Source: Alteromonas sp. 1_MG-2023 (GTDB lineage: Bacteria > Pseudomonadota > Gammaproteobacteria > Enterobacterales > Alteromonadaceae). Taken from it: a stretch of DNA of 64,000 nucleotides. The stretch is taken from assembly GCF_030547075.1 (NCBI RefSeq), contig NZ_JAUOQH010000007.1:1-64000 (forward strand), written 5' to 3'. Position numbers and translations under genes: made by a program. Positions 31,652 to 40,026 of the stretch are shown here, piece by piece (the stretch's first letter is position 1; the number at the start of each line of letters is the position of its first letter). Below the pieces are notes generated by a model. That model searched no databases. It was not told the origin of the DNA and was given only the letters and a program-made list of their open reading frames with translations.

Positions 31652-31708
31652 ATACCCTCCAGTGTTGCTACGATTTTACCTTAACATGCAAGAAATAGCC
31701 ATTATGCC

Positions 31709-31912
31709 CTACCTGAACAATCTCTTATCGCTTAACGCGGACGGATGTGTCTTGTTGTACACATCGCGATGCTTGGAGCGTGAAACAAAGGTGTAGATTT
31801 GTGCGCTGACAATGTCAGCATGGCCCAGCATTTCTTGCACATACCGGATGTCAGCGCCGTTATCCAGCATGATAGTGGCTGCTGCATGGCGAAACAGGTG
31901 ACACTTGAAGCG
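31709..31912 (-). pseudogene. C-terminal relic of a tyrosine recombinase (phage-type integrase)
   Basis: The minus strand reads a 67-residue open stretch containing the integrase box II: H-L-F-R-H, then [16 protein letters not shown] and the tyrosine region AQIYTFVS. The catalytic Arg, His and Tyr are all there but the whole N-terminal part is gone; a TAG lies in frame immediately upstream (31913-31915). It is a fragment left by an earlier mobile element in this island. Confidence 0.75.
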
Positions 31913-32065
31913 CTAGAAGCAGAAATAGCCGACCTGACCGATGACCCTGTGCTCAGAGAAGAATGGCTTAATACCACCGTCCCCATTCTGGGATCAAAAA
32001 CGCCTCAGAGCTACTTCAACACCCCCTCGGATAGAGCGAGGCTTTGGATTCAAATAAACAGGTGA
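31908..32065 (+). pseudogene. C-terminal fragment of an unidentified gene
   Basis: The plus-strand frame ending at 32065 has protein-like composition from about 31908 ([20 protein letters not shown], then EEWLNTTVPILGSKTPQSYF, ending RARLWIQINR). Upstream of that the same frame is only the antisense of the integrase relic. The WLxxxxPxLGxxTP pattern faintly resembles the end of MbcA/ParS/Xre antitoxins, but I do not claim the family. The last residues recur at 29620-29636. Confidence 0.35.
32039..32055. repeat. 17-base repeat at island module ends, copy 2
   Basis: Identical to 29620-29636 and placed 43 bases beyond the stop of the second immunity gene; together with the 107-bp Rhs repeat it frames each toxin-immunity module. 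Confidence 0.6.
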
Positions 32066-32098
32066 CTTTCACACCTTTAGTTGTTCCTGCTGAGTTTA

Positions 32099-32632
32099 TT
32101 AGACACTCAGTAAAGTATCCAAAAAAGCGACTTGTTCATGTTTTTCCTTGCGAAGTTCAAAAAGTCCGTTTACTTTTTTATGTTGGCACGTCCCATTTTC
32201 ATTGCAAAACTCAAAACTGGCATAAAAATAATAACTCTCTCTGAGAAGATCTAAACCATCGAAAACAATGGCCGCGTAATTGCCTTCGTTTATATTGCTA
32301 TCAGAGAATAGAAAGCTATTTTCTCGCATTAAACTGAAAGTTGCTTCACTATCGCCAGATCGAAATATCAATGAATGCAATTTAACTGAATCAAAATTAT
32401 GATAATGATCTTGTATTTCAATTTTCAGATAATAAGGACTTCCTGTAATTATTAAACCATTTTTTTCTTGATGCGAACCGCGCAACTTCAATCCTATAGA
32501 AACTTCGTCCATTGTGGTATTAAATTCAGAGTAGACAAATTTCTCGTACTCATTTTTCTTAACGAAAAAAGTTAGAATAAAAATAGCTAGTACTATCGAA
32601 AAAATTGTAAATACTATGTACTTGGCTGTCAT
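32099..32632 (-). CDS. Membrane-anchored protein, probable immunity protein of Rhs tip 2
   Basis: A protein of 177 residues with one N-terminal membrane helix (about 5-24) and the rest predicted outside the cytoplasm. No recognised domain; two Cys (CNENGTCQ) near residue 145 could form a disulphide. The gene is notably AT-rich. It starts five bases after the stop of the Rhs tip gene, with AGGA as ribosome site inside the end of that gene, so the two are coupled. Immunity is inferred from position. A periplasm-facing anchor would fit a toxin that acts in the periplasm or inner membrane. Confidence 0.55.
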   Translation of the reverse strand: MTAKYIVFTIFSIVLAIFILTFFVKKNEYEKFVYSEFNTTMDEVSIGLKLRGSHQEKNGLIITGSPYYLKIEIQDHYHNFDSVKLHSLIFRSGDSEATFSLMRENSFLFSDSNINEGNYAAIVFDGLDLLRESYYFYASFEFCNENGTCQHKKVNGLFELRKEKHEQVAFLDTLLSV

Positions 32633-32637
32633 GAAAA

Positions 32638-33246
32638 CTATTCCTCAAAAAGGGAATCAATTGCTAGTTTAATCCTGCTTCCAATAGTCGTAGGGTCTTT
32701 AGGTCCATTTCCATATAGAAAATAAGGAACTACATCTTTACCACCATGCTCAAGCGGATGATTTATAGGATATGCAAAGTTGTACGTCCCTTTGTTTAAA
32801 TCATCGTTAACTAGATTACCTTCACCATCATAAACAGCCTCGTGACGCCCGTCTTCAGAAATATACTTTTTGTTTTGCTCTCCACCTTCACCTTGCATAT
32901 GAAAAACACTTTTAGACTTTTCAAGTTGTTCAAAACCTAATTCACTACTTTTTGCTTCAGACTCAGTATCAGGCGAATTGTTATTGTTGTTTTCATTTCT
33001 ATCCCAATGCGCTTGTCTCCATTCAGCTTCTTTCTTCGCGACTATATTTCCAGCGACACGAGAAAACTTACCTGTTGGATCAGTCTTATTTATCGGATCA
33101 TTACCCACATAAGCATAAAGATTCATCTGATCCTCATAACCCACAGGGTCAGTCTGAAGAAAACGGCCTAGCTTTGGATGATAAATCCGTGCTTTGTAGT
33201 AACACCAATCAACCTTAGAAAAGTGATTGTAGCCAGTGTATCTCAA
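32638..33246 (-). CDS. Orphan Rhs C-terminal tip with unassigned toxin-like domain
   Basis: A frame of 202 residues from a TTG; a stop (TGA) lies two codons upstream, so no Rhs body is attached. Residues 1-59 are Rhs core end ([39 protein letters not shown]). Residues 60-202 are a different domain: a charged, Asn-rich linker ([16 protein letters not shown]) and then a compact part ([40 protein letters not shown], then [20 protein letters not shown]). I recall this last block behind other Rhs cores, without a known activity. Conserved His, Asp and Tyr residues make an enzyme possible. Lacking the shell, it may be a silent donor cassette. Confidence 0.7.
   Translation of the reverse strand: MRYTGYNHFSKVDWCYYKARIYHPKLGRFLQTDPVGYEDQMNLYAYVGNDPINKTDPTGKFSRVAGNIVAKKEAEWRQAHWDRNENNNNNSPDTESEAKSSELGFEQLEKSKSVFHMQGEGGEQNKKYISEDGRHEAVYDGEGNLVNDDLNKGTYNFAYPINHPLEHGGKDVVPYFLYGNGPKDPTTIGSRIKLAIDSLFEE
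33095..33201 (-). repeat. 107-bp identical repeat of Rhs core DNA, copy 2
   Basis: Same 107 bases as 30593-30699, in the same orientation. Sequence outside the repeat differs on both sides. Confidence 0.9.
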
Positions 33247-33409
33247 CCTTCAAACAAATCCGCTCAAAGCACCTTTCCCTACAACATATTTTGTAACAAC
33301 CTACTGCTAGCTTTCTACAACCACAAATGTATAGTATATTTAACATTGAGTTAAAAATTACGCACACAAAGTAAAATTTAACAAGCACAAATAGGTTTGG
33401 AGAAAGATA

Positions 33410-33877
33410 ATGATTTCGTTTAGAGAGAAAAGTTTGTGGGTGTCTTTATTGGTATCTGCGGTGATCGCCTCTATTTATGGAGATAGTGTTTATACACTTA
33501 TGTTTTTGCAACCAAATACAAGCCAAGATGACACCACTGCCCTCATCATGCGAATTACTATTGCCTTCATTATCTTAGAGGTAGCTTTACATATTGCGTT
33601 AGCCATGAGTCAGCAAGAAGATGCCAATGCCCCTGAAGATGAACGAGAGCGCAACCACCGACTCACCGCAAACAATGCAGGATACTGGGTATTGTCGATT
33701 GGTATTGTAAGTTGCGTGATACAGCAAATGATCAACAGCAACATTGATTTTGAGGCACAAAATAGCTACACCAACTATGCCCTTGCGCCAATTGAGTTAA
33801 AGCTGGTACTGATTTTTTGGCTATCGGAAGTCGTCCGCTTTGGTACTGAAATTTATTACTGCCGGAAAGAAAGCTAA
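33410..33877 (+). CDS. Small inner-membrane protein paired with an XRE regulator
   Basis: A protein of 155 residues with four membrane helices (about 8-28, 45-66, 90-110, 125-148) and a charged [17 protein letters not shown] block in the cytoplasmic loop. That block, and linkage to a 70-residue XRE regulator, are typical of small DUF2178-like membrane proteins of unknown function. GGAG lies about nine bases before the ATG. The stop overlaps the ATG of the regulator by one base (TAATG). It is the first gene right of the Rhs island. Confidence 0.75.
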   Translation: MISFREKSLWVSLLVSAVIASIYGDSVYTLMFLQPNTSQDDTTALIMRITIAFIILEVALHIALAMSQQEDANAPEDERERNHRLTANNAGYWVLSIGIVSCVIQQMINSNIDFEAQNSYTNYALAPIELKLVLIFWLSEVVRFGTEIYYCRKES

Positions 33878-34101
33878 TGGCTGAGCATTACTCAATAACC
33901 AACAATATAAGAACCTTACGGTTTCTTGCCGATGAAATGACCCAGCAAGAGCTTGCATCAAAAGTGGGTGTTACGCGCCAAACTATAATGGCGATAGAAA
34001 AAGGAAAGTATTCACCATCTCTTGAAGTCGCATTTAAAATTGCACTTGTTTTCAATTTACCTTTTGATGAAGTATTTCAGTATGCGAAACATGATGAGTG
34101 A
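33877..34101 (+). CDS. XRE-family helix-turn-helix regulator (short, YozG-like)
   Basis: A protein of 74 residues, almost entirely one HTH_3 domain: [20 protein letters not shown] (about 20-40) forms the two DNA-binding helices, then [19 protein letters not shown]. It is translationally coupled to the membrane protein upstream. Such pairs are common; the regulator likely controls its own operon. Confidence 0.9.
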   Translation: MAEHYSITNNIRTLRFLADEMTQQELASKVGVTRQTIMAIEKGKYSPSLEVAFKIALVFNLPFDEVFQYAKHDE

Positions 34102-34270
34102 CTTTCTAGCCGGCTTTACTCATCAAAACGTTAAGCCTTATACCCATCATGACGCGAACATACCTTGTGCAATCATTTACCTATTGCTCTTAGGTAGTTA
34201 GCCCATTATTATCGATACAAAGGGTAACGATAGGTTAATAACAATAATGATAAGCGGTTTACGTAACAAC

Positions 34271-34663
34271 ATGAGCAAATTCTTACTTAGCAATACTATT
34301 TTAGGTGCTGCTGTTTTTGGCATGTCTGGTTTGGCATTGGCCGATACTATAGACACAACAAACACCATAGATGCACCTACCACTCAGTCTTGCCCTGCTA
34401 CCTTTTTTGACGTCTCTCTTATGTCCAACGCTAGGCAGTGTCAGCAATTCGACGATAGCTTGCCTGCAAGCATGGTGTATTTCACTAAACAAAAACCTGA
34501 CGATGTTATCGCTTTCTACCAAAATGCGTACCCGCAATTTGTGAGAAAAACACCTGTGAACCAGCGTACTATGCTGGCTTCAACTGATGACTCGATTCGT
34601 ATTGTCGTGTCTCCGGACAATATGGGCACCCAAGTCGACGTACTTATCATCAGTAAGGAATAA
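34271..34663 (+). CDS. Exported protein of unknown function
   Basis: From the ATG at 34271 the protein has 130 residues and begins with a signal peptide (MSKFLLSNTILGAAVFGMSG, then LALA-D). An upstream in-frame ATG at 34247 would add eight residues ahead of it; neither has a good ribosome site. The mature part has two Cys near residues 40-60 and a FTKQKPDDVIAFYQNAYPQF segment, which resembles small periplasmic proteins whose domain pairs a helix with a short sheet. I do not recognise the family. Confidence 0.7.
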   Translation: MSKFLLSNTILGAAVFGMSGLALADTIDTTNTIDAPTTQSCPATFFDVSLMSNARQCQQFDDSLPASMVYFTKQKPDDVIAFYQNAYPQFVRKTPVNQRTMLASTDDSIRIVVSPDNMGTQVDVLIISKE

Positions 34664-34807
34664 CCTACTAATTAGGTTTATTCCCGCCAAACATCCTTCC
34701 TCGTTCAATGTGGCACTGCCTTTGCAATTTCAGTAAAGAACCACAGTGGTGTCAAAGAAAGCGTCATTTTTATGACGCGCATTACACGTTGATATGCGAG
34801 GATTACG

Positions 34808-35395
34808 ATGGAACTGGCAATTATTTTAATGATGTTACTTATTGTGGTGGCATTAGGCGCCATAAAATTATCAGATAGCGGTGTAGCATTTCCCTTTCGC
34901 CGAAAGCCGCAACTTTTCACTCCTGTAGAGCACTCATTTTTAAACCTTATTGAACAAGCAATGGGGCGAGAATTTCGCATCATTTGCCGTGTACGCTTAA
35001 GCGACATAGTGTCCGTTCGCCACTCAACTAACAAGAAAACAGCCAGTCAGGCTATTTCTAGAGCTTCATCTCGCCAGCTTGATTTTATTTTGGTGGATAA
35101 GCAAGACATGAGCCCAATTTTGGCTATCGACCTTGTGCACAACCAGGGCAAAGACGGCTATAAAACACAGCGAGATTGGTTTGTTTCTGGCGCATTAGAC
35201 GCGGCCGGTGTGCCTCATGTTCGCATTAAAGTTAAGTCGGGTTATACCGTAGAAGATATTCGCGAATGTCTAGAAAACAAGCTGGTTCCTTACCGTCGAA
35301 TTCAACAAAAAATGTCGCAGCTTCCTACGCACAACCCTGAGCCGACTAAGCGCCCTACTCGCCCAGTGAGATCAAGTCGCGCGGCGGCTGCATAA
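34808..35395 (+). CDS. DUF2726 protein with N-terminal membrane helix
   Basis: A protein of 195 residues: membrane helix 3-20, then a DUF2726 domain (about 38-165), a fold related to restriction endonucleases and nuclease-like NERD/topoisomerase-linked domains. Typical block: VRLSDIV, then QLDFILVDKQDMSPILAIDL with the Asp positions, and AGVPHVRIKVKSGYTVEDIR. The tail is basic (PTKRPTRPVRSSRAAAA). AGGA precedes the ATG. Biochemical role unknown. A terminator follows. Confidence 0.82.
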   Translation: MELAIILMMLLIVVALGAIKLSDSGVAFPFRRKPQLFTPVEHSFLNLIEQAMGREFRIICRVRLSDIVSVRHSTNKKTASQAISRASSRQLDFILVDKQDMSPILAIDLVHNQGKDGYKTQRDWFVSGALDAAGVPHVRIKVKSGYTVEDIRECLENKLVPYRRIQQKMSQLPTHNPEPTKRPTRPVRSSRAAAA

Positions 35396-35414
35396 ATTAT
35401 TAGTGTTTCCCCCT

Positions 35415-35466
35415 AGCCTTTGTTGCGCTCCATTATTGCTGTAATAGCAGGTGACAAAGGCTTTTT
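35415..35466 (+). terminator. Terminator hairpin after the DUF2726 gene
   Basis: AGCCTTTGT (35415-35423) pairs with ACAAAGGCT (35454-35462), followed by T-rich sequence. The loop of 30 bases includes a smaller hairpin ATTGCT/AGCA. Confidence 0.6.
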
Positions 35467-35556
35467 CCTGTCAGTTTTCCCCATTTCCTTATACAATTCG
35501 TTATCATATCAATAGCAGTTTCTGCTTCCCCCACTTTTGACTAAATTGGTAGCTAC

Positions 35557-36255
35557 ATGAAAAAAATTGGCATTCTAGGCGCAATGGACGAAGAAGTTGC
35601 GTTACTCAAAGCGTCACTTTGGGACGTGAAAGAAACAAAATACAAACACCTTACGTTTTACGAAGGCACTCTGAATGATATTGATGTAGTGCTGGTTAAA
35701 TGTGGAATAGGCAAAGTTGCAGCAGCACTTGCTACTACAGTACTGATTGAACAGTACGCCCCAGATGCCGTGGTAAACACGGGTTCGGCAGGCGGTTTTG
35801 ATAAGAGCTTGAACATTGGTGATTTAGTGATTGCCACACATGTTATTCATCACGATGTTGATTTAACCCACTTCGGTTACAAGTTAGGCCAATGTGCTGG
35901 CATGCCTGAAGATTACCGCTGTGACAACATTCTGATTGATGCCGCTAAAAAAGCAGCCGACGAATTGGAAAATATTCAATCTACTAGTGGCCTAATTTGT
36001 ACTGGCGATTCGTTTATAGGTAGCGACGAAGCCGTAGAAGATTTACGTGAAAGTTTCCCCGATATGAAAGCGGTTGAAATGGAAGGTGCTGCCATAGCAC
36101 AAACCTGTCATATGCTTGACGTTCCGTTTTTAGTCATACGTTCGTTGTCTGATATAGCAGGCAAAACGTCTACTGTGAGTTTTAAAGAATATTTAGATAC
36201 TGCAGCGAAGCATTCAGCGCAACTTGTTATGGCGATGATTAAAGCGCTGGCGTAG
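35557..36255 (+). CDS. mtnN: 5'-methylthioadenosine/S-adenosylhomocysteine nucleosidase
   Basis: Removes adenine from methylthioadenosine and S-adenosylhomocysteine, supporting methionine salvage and autoinducer-2 precursor supply. A protein of 232 residues, the normal length. Seen: IGILGAMDEEVALL with catalytic Glu12, NTGSAGGF phosphorylase loop, VEMEGAAIAQ (Glu174 region) and RSLSDIAG with the catalytic Asp. The next gene (cobD-like) starts six bases after the stop, so the three genes mtnN-cobD-btuF form an operon, an arrangement seen in relatives. Confidence 0.97.
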   Translation: MKKIGILGAMDEEVALLKASLWDVKETKYKHLTFYEGTLNDIDVVLVKCGIGKVAAALATTVLIEQYAPDAVVNTGSAGGFDKSLNIGDLVIATHVIHHDVDLTHFGYKLGQCAGMPEDYRCDNILIDAAKKAADELENIQSTSGLICTGDSFIGSDEAVEDLRESFPDMKAVEMEGAAIAQTCHMLDVPFLVIRSLSDIAGKTSTVSFKEYLDTAAKHSAQLVMAMIKALA

Positions 36256-36261
36256 TCGTAA

Positions 36262-37230
36262 ATGGAAGCATTGCTGACCCAATCAGCCTATCAGTCTGTG
36301 CTGGTACTATGGTTGGCAGTTGTTTTAGATGCCCTTTGGCGGTGGCCGCTTAGCAGCCACCCGCTTACTCTCATGCGCTATCTTATTAGGCAAATGGGTT
36401 TCAAAGTTTTGCCTTCGCTGAAGTACTCTCCCTCACAACATTATATTTCTGGCTCTTTAGCTGCCATTGTGTTGTTAGCTCCTTTAATAGTCTGCCTAGC
36501 CATACTGATTTACATGGCCCAATATCCTGCGTTTTTTGAAGCCGTGATCATGGTTGCTTTGCTCGACTTTGCCTATCAGCGCCATCAATTCAGTAAGATA
36601 CTGAATACGGTAGGTAAGAATAAAAAAGTACTTACCAGAGAAACCGTTGATACCATAGTTGCCCGTGAATGCACTCAGCTAACCGATGTAGGTATTGCGA
36701 AAGCGGCTATTGAATCGTTATGGCTTAAATTTTTATATCTTTATTGCGGTGTTATTTTTTACTTTATGTTGGCAGGCCCAATTGGCGCGCTCACTTATCG
36801 CTTGTTATTGCTCACATCATGGCAATGGCACTATCGAAATCCTAAAATGGTGCATTTTGCTAAACCGGTTCGAAAGTGTGTTGCTTTATTGGTTGTGCCA
36901 CCTGCGTTGCTAGGTTGTGCTGCCGTATTGCTTTTTACTCACCCTATAAAGGGCCTTCGAGCGGTAAAGCAAAGTAAAGCCAGAGATAAAACTTCGTTAT
37001 TATTGGCATTGTTTGGCGGAATTCAAAATATTCAGTTAGGCGGGCCTGCTTATTATCATGGAAGAAAGTACCGTTACCCACGAGTGGGTGGTGCCCAGCA
37101 GGTGAAGTATTCAGATATGATCCGCAGTAAGCGCACTATATTAGGCGCCATGGCGGTGGTAACCGCCATCGCCAGCGTATGTTTGTTATTGGTGGCAGTA
37201 CAAACACAAACATTTAGTGAGGTGTTCTAG
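36262..37230 (+). CDS. cobD: CobD/CbiB-type adenosylcobinamide-phosphate synthase
   Basis: Membrane protein of 322 residues with six or so helices. The family block is around ESLWLKFLYLYCGVIFYF and GPIGALTYRLLLLTSWQWHY, and the end keeps LGGPAYYHGRKYRYPRVG. CobD/CbiB joins aminopropanol (or ethanolamine) phosphate to cobyric acid; in organisms without the full pathway it serves salvage of cobinamide. The sequence is divergent, so activity is not certain. It follows mtnN directly and overlaps no gene; the btuF-like gene begins at its stop. Confidence 0.85.
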   Translation: MEALLTQSAYQSVLVLWLAVVLDALWRWPLSSHPLTLMRYLIRQMGFKVLPSLKYSPSQHYISGSLAAIVLLAPLIVCLAILIYMAQYPAFFEAVIMVALLDFAYQRHQFSKILNTVGKNKKVLTRETVDTIVARECTQLTDVGIAKAAIESLWLKFLYLYCGVIFYFMLAGPIGALTYRLLLLTSWQWHYRNPKMVHFAKPVRKCVALLVVPPALLGCAAVLLFTHPIKGLRAVKQSKARDKTSLLLALFGGIQNIQLGGPAYYHGRKYRYPRVGGAQQVKYSDMIRSKRTILGAMAVVTAIASVCLLLVAVQTQTFSEVF

Positions 37231-37231
37231 G

Positions 37232-38278
37232 GTGAAAAGTGTATTTCCTATTTTGTCATTAGGGGCTTTGCTAACGCGATGCAGACTATCAGTTATCGCA
37301 TTGCTGAAAGGCATGGTTACCCTAAATTTGTATAACACGCGCATGCATAAGAAAAGCGGGCTGATAGTTTCTATATTGCTACTAGCATTTACACCTTATT
37401 CAACTACAGCTACTGAGCGAGTAGACGTAAAAGCAAACGTGCAATTAAAGCAAGAATTTAGCAAGCAAGCCCAACTTCAACAAACCAGTGCAATTCAAGC
37501 TGGCGTAAATCAAACTAGCGCAAACCAAGCTAGCGAGCCCGCCACGCGTATCATCACCCTTGCCCCGCACCTAACTGAATGGGTTTATAGCCTTGGTTTA
37601 GAGGCTCATCTAATTGGGGTTAGCGACTACAGTAACTTTCCTCAAGCAGCTCAATTGCTGCCTACCGTGGCCGACTATCAGGGTGCAGATTTATCTCAAA
37701 TAATGACGTTGCAGCCTACTTTAATATTAGCGTGGGAAGGGGGCAATAAGCCGCAAGACTTACATCGATTAGAAAGCTTAGGGTACGACGTTTTTCGGGC
37801 CAAAATCACTGAAATAGAAGATATTGGAAGCGAGTTAATCAGGTTAGGTAAGCTCACCAATACCGAAGAAAAAGCCAATGCACTTGCTACCGCTTTTTTA
37901 AATGAGCTAACTGTATTAAGAGCTGAGTATGCCACTTCACCTTATAACAAGGTATTTTACTATTCTTGGTCTTCGCCATTAATGACCATCGGCGAAAATG
38001 CGTGGCCCAATAAGCTACTTAATGTCTGTGGTTCGCAAACACTGTTTAACGATAGCCCCGTAGATTACCCACAGGTTTCGGTGCAAGAAGTGCTTGCTAG
38101 GCAACCTGCGGCGCTTGTAGCTGCAAGCAATCAGCCCACTTCTAACCTTGAGCAGTTTTGGGCTCCCCACCGCAACTTCTTATCTGCCCCTCTAATAGCC
38201 GTTAACCCAGATGTTACCAGCAGGTTCTCGCTGCGGTTAATTAATGAACTAAAAACACTTTGTAAGGGTATTAACTAA
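37232..38278 (+). CDS. btuF: Cobalamin-binding periplasmic protein, BtuF-like
   Basis: Class III periplasmic binding fold: RIITLAPHLTEWVYSLGLEAHLIGVSDYSNFP (in parts) and ADLSQIMTLQPTLILAWEGGN match BtuF. It would hand vitamin B12 to BtuCD, which are not in the window. The start is uncertain. GTG 37232 lies two bases after the cobD stop and has GAGGTG upstream, which favours coupled translation, but places 37 residues before a clear signal peptide (MHKKSGLIVSILLLAFTPYS). An ATG at 37343 would begin exactly at that signal. A Gln/Ala/Ser-rich linker with short repeats (TSAIQAGVNQTSANQAS) separates signal and binding domain. Confidence 0.85.
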   Translation: MKSVFPILSLGALLTRCRLSVIALLKGMVTLNLYNTRMHKKSGLIVSILLLAFTPYSTTATERVDVKANVQLKQEFSKQAQLQQTSAIQAGVNQTSANQASEPATRIITLAPHLTEWVYSLGLEAHLIGVSDYSNFPQAAQLLPTVADYQGADLSQIMTLQPTLILAWEGGNKPQDLHRLESLGYDVFRAKITEIEDIGSELIRLGKLTNTEEKANALATAFLNELTVLRAEYATSPYNKVFYYSWSSPLMTIGENAWPNKLLNVCGSQTLFNDSPVDYPQVSVQEVLARQPAALVAASNQPTSNLEQFWAPHRNFLSAPLIAVNPDVTSRFSLRLINELKTLCKGIN

Positions 38279-38326
38279 AACACCCACAAGGTATAATAAC
38301 GCCTCGCTTTTTTCTTAAGGTTTTTC

Positions 38327-38731
38327 ATGCGAATTGTTTTGGCCTCTTTTCTTTGCGTTGCTGCAATCACGCTATTTGTGTCGATGCAATGTACTGCAAA
38401 AGCAACCTATCAATCATCGGTTGCGGCTTCCCCATACCTAATTGAACGGGTGAAAAACAATGACTGGATGCTGATAGACGTTCGTTCTCCCAGCGATTTT
38501 GCTGATGGGCACATTCCAGGTGCCATCAATATGCCACAGGAAAACATCAATGATTACCTTACTGAGCTAGAAGGCCATAAAGACAAGCCCATCATTATTT
38601 ATTGCCAGTCTGGAAAACAGGCGAAGCTTGCCATGAAGTTTCTGCAAGACTTAGACTTTTCTGAGGTCATGCACTTAGAGGGTGATATGTTGGGCTGGAA
38701 TGCTTCTCAAATGCCTATCGACAGAATGTAG
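38327..38731 (+). CDS. Periplasmic rhodanese-like sulphurtransferase
   Basis: A protein of 134 residues: signal peptide 1-25 (ends CTAKA), then a single rhodanese domain with LIDVRSPSDFADGHIPGAIN (in parts) and the active-site loop Y-C93-Q-S-G-K-Q-A. The family carries sulphane sulphur on this Cys. Similar to PspE-type periplasmic proteins; substrate unknown. It follows btuF by 48 bases but may have its own promoter. Confidence 0.9.
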   Translation: MRIVLASFLCVAAITLFVSMQCTAKATYQSSVAASPYLIERVKNNDWMLIDVRSPSDFADGHIPGAINMPQENINDYLTELEGHKDKPIIIYCQSGKQAKLAMKFLQDLDFSEVMHLEGDMLGWNASQMPIDRM

Positions 38732-38987
38732 CGTTTCATATTTGGCTATTGATTCTCGAACCAATAATACTTAATTAATTAGTTTCAACTTAATTTGGCT
38801 TAGATACTCACCTTTAAATACAGACCCACATGATAGTAAGCAAATTCCAGCGTTAAGAGAATTGCTTCTAAATATTAGCCTTGGGCAACCCACTCGCCAT
38901 CGCACATTTCCATCACGCACTATCAGACGACAACATCCCCACAGTTTTGCTACACTGACACCCATTCACTAAGGTGACAGATAATTC

Positions 38988-39392
38988 ATGAAAATAGACC
39001 TCGCAACACCGGCTATGCTTTTTCCAGCAATCTCATTGCTTTTACTTGCTTATACCAATCGATTTTTAACCCTTGCTACGCTTATTCGTAACTTTTCCAA
39101 AGAAGAAAGAGACGACAATACATTAGCTCAGATTAAGAATTTAAGGCTGCGAATTCAGCTTATTAAGCGTATGCAAATTGCGGGGGTGGGCAGCTTCTTT
39201 TTATGTGTAGTGTCTATGCTGGCAATTTACCTTACCTATCAACAGGTGGGAAATTGGATTTTCGCATTAAGCTTAGTATCGCTTCTGTATTCACTTTGGA
39301 TGTCGGTAAAAGAAATACTGATTTCGGTAGAAGCATTAGATTTTCATCTTGATGGCATGAAAGAGCAGCATGACAATACTAAACCCGAATAG
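38988..39392 (+). CDS. DUF2721 membrane protein
   Basis: A protein of 134 residues with three membrane helices (about 8-28, 65-87, 90-112) and a charged loop between the first two (RNFSKEERDDNTLAQIKNLR). Matches the DUF2721 pattern: N-terminal TPAMLFPAISLLLLAYTNRFL and the C-terminal LWMSVKEILISVEAL. Function unknown. Its last codons overlap the first codons of the acetyltransferase gene, so they are co-expressed. Preceding gap 38732-38987 shows no feature. Confidence 0.85.
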   Translation: MKIDLATPAMLFPAISLLLLAYTNRFLTLATLIRNFSKEERDDNTLAQIKNLRLRIQLIKRMQIAGVGSFFLCVVSMLAIYLTYQQVGNWIFALSLVSLLYSLWMSVKEILISVEALDFHLDGMKEQHDNTKPE

Positions 39393-39951
39393 CGTTAAGT
39401 ACTTACCTTTAGCGCCCGAGCATTTTGAGGATGTTATACGCTTAGGTAATGAAGTTCAGGGCGAAAATTACCTAATGCCTGACACATTAAAGGCTATGTA
39501 CGATAAAAGCTGGCACAACAATATTAATGCTAGCTTGGTCAGCTATTGTGGTAATGACATTGTTGGCTTTCGAATTACCTACGCTCATTCGCAGTGGCAA
39601 TATGATAAATGGTGCAGCCCAGAACTTTGGCCGGTGGCACCCCAGAAAGTATGCTATTTCAAATGTAATACGGTATCGCCTGCTATGCAAGGAGCTGGCA
39701 TTGGAAGTACCTTATTAGCGAAGTCGGTAAGCGCGGCTAAAGCACAAGGCGCTGAAGCAGGACTTGCCCATATTTGGCTTTCAAGCCCAGGTAATAGTGC
39801 GTTTAAATACTTTACTAAAAACGGTGGCGAACTCATTAAGAAACACCCAGACAAATGGCGCTATGAGTCAATCCACGAAGGCTACGACTGCCCAGTATGC
39901 CCTGAAACCTGCGAATGTGAAGGCGCAGAAATGTTACTGCGGTTTTCCTAA
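39370..39951 (+). CDS. GNAT-family N-acetyltransferase with a C-terminal cysteine cluster
   Basis: A protein of 193 residues with a GNAT fold; the acetyl-CoA loop is QGAGIGSTLL (107-116). Substrate unknown. The last 20 residues contain C174-P-V-C177-x3-C181-E-C183, a CxxC...CxC arrangement that could bind a metal and is not part of the normal fold. The ATG overlaps the end of the DUF2721 gene by 23 bases. Its terminator has been split by the insertion of an IS3 element 30 bases downstream. Confidence 0.83.
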   Translation: MTILNPNSVKYLPLAPEHFEDVIRLGNEVQGENYLMPDTLKAMYDKSWHNNINASLVSYCGNDIVGFRITYAHSQWQYDKWCSPELWPVAPQKVCYFKCNTVSPAMQGAGIGSTLLAKSVSAAKAQGAEAGLAHIWLSSPGNSAFKYFTKNGGELIKKHPDKWRYESIHEGYDCPVCPETCECEGAEMLLRFS

Positions 39952-39965
39952 AACCTACAGACATT

Positions 39966-39978
39966 AAAAAGCCCCGAT
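39966..39978 (+). terminator. Left half of a terminator split by the IS element
   Basis: AAAAAGCCCCGAT here and ATCGGGGCTTTTT at 41385-41397 are complementary over 13 bases. Removing the IS and one copy of TAAA restores a hairpin with a two-base loop and T tracts on both strands. Confidence 0.85.
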
Positions 39979-40026
39979 AAATGAAGTGACCCCCAATAGT
40001 TGGACATTCCAATTACTGGGGGTTTT

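Noticed and set aside
31799-31907. N-terminal part of the plus-strand frame ending at 32065
   Set aside because: This part is the antisense of the integrase relic; only the segment from about 31908 looks like former coding DNA.
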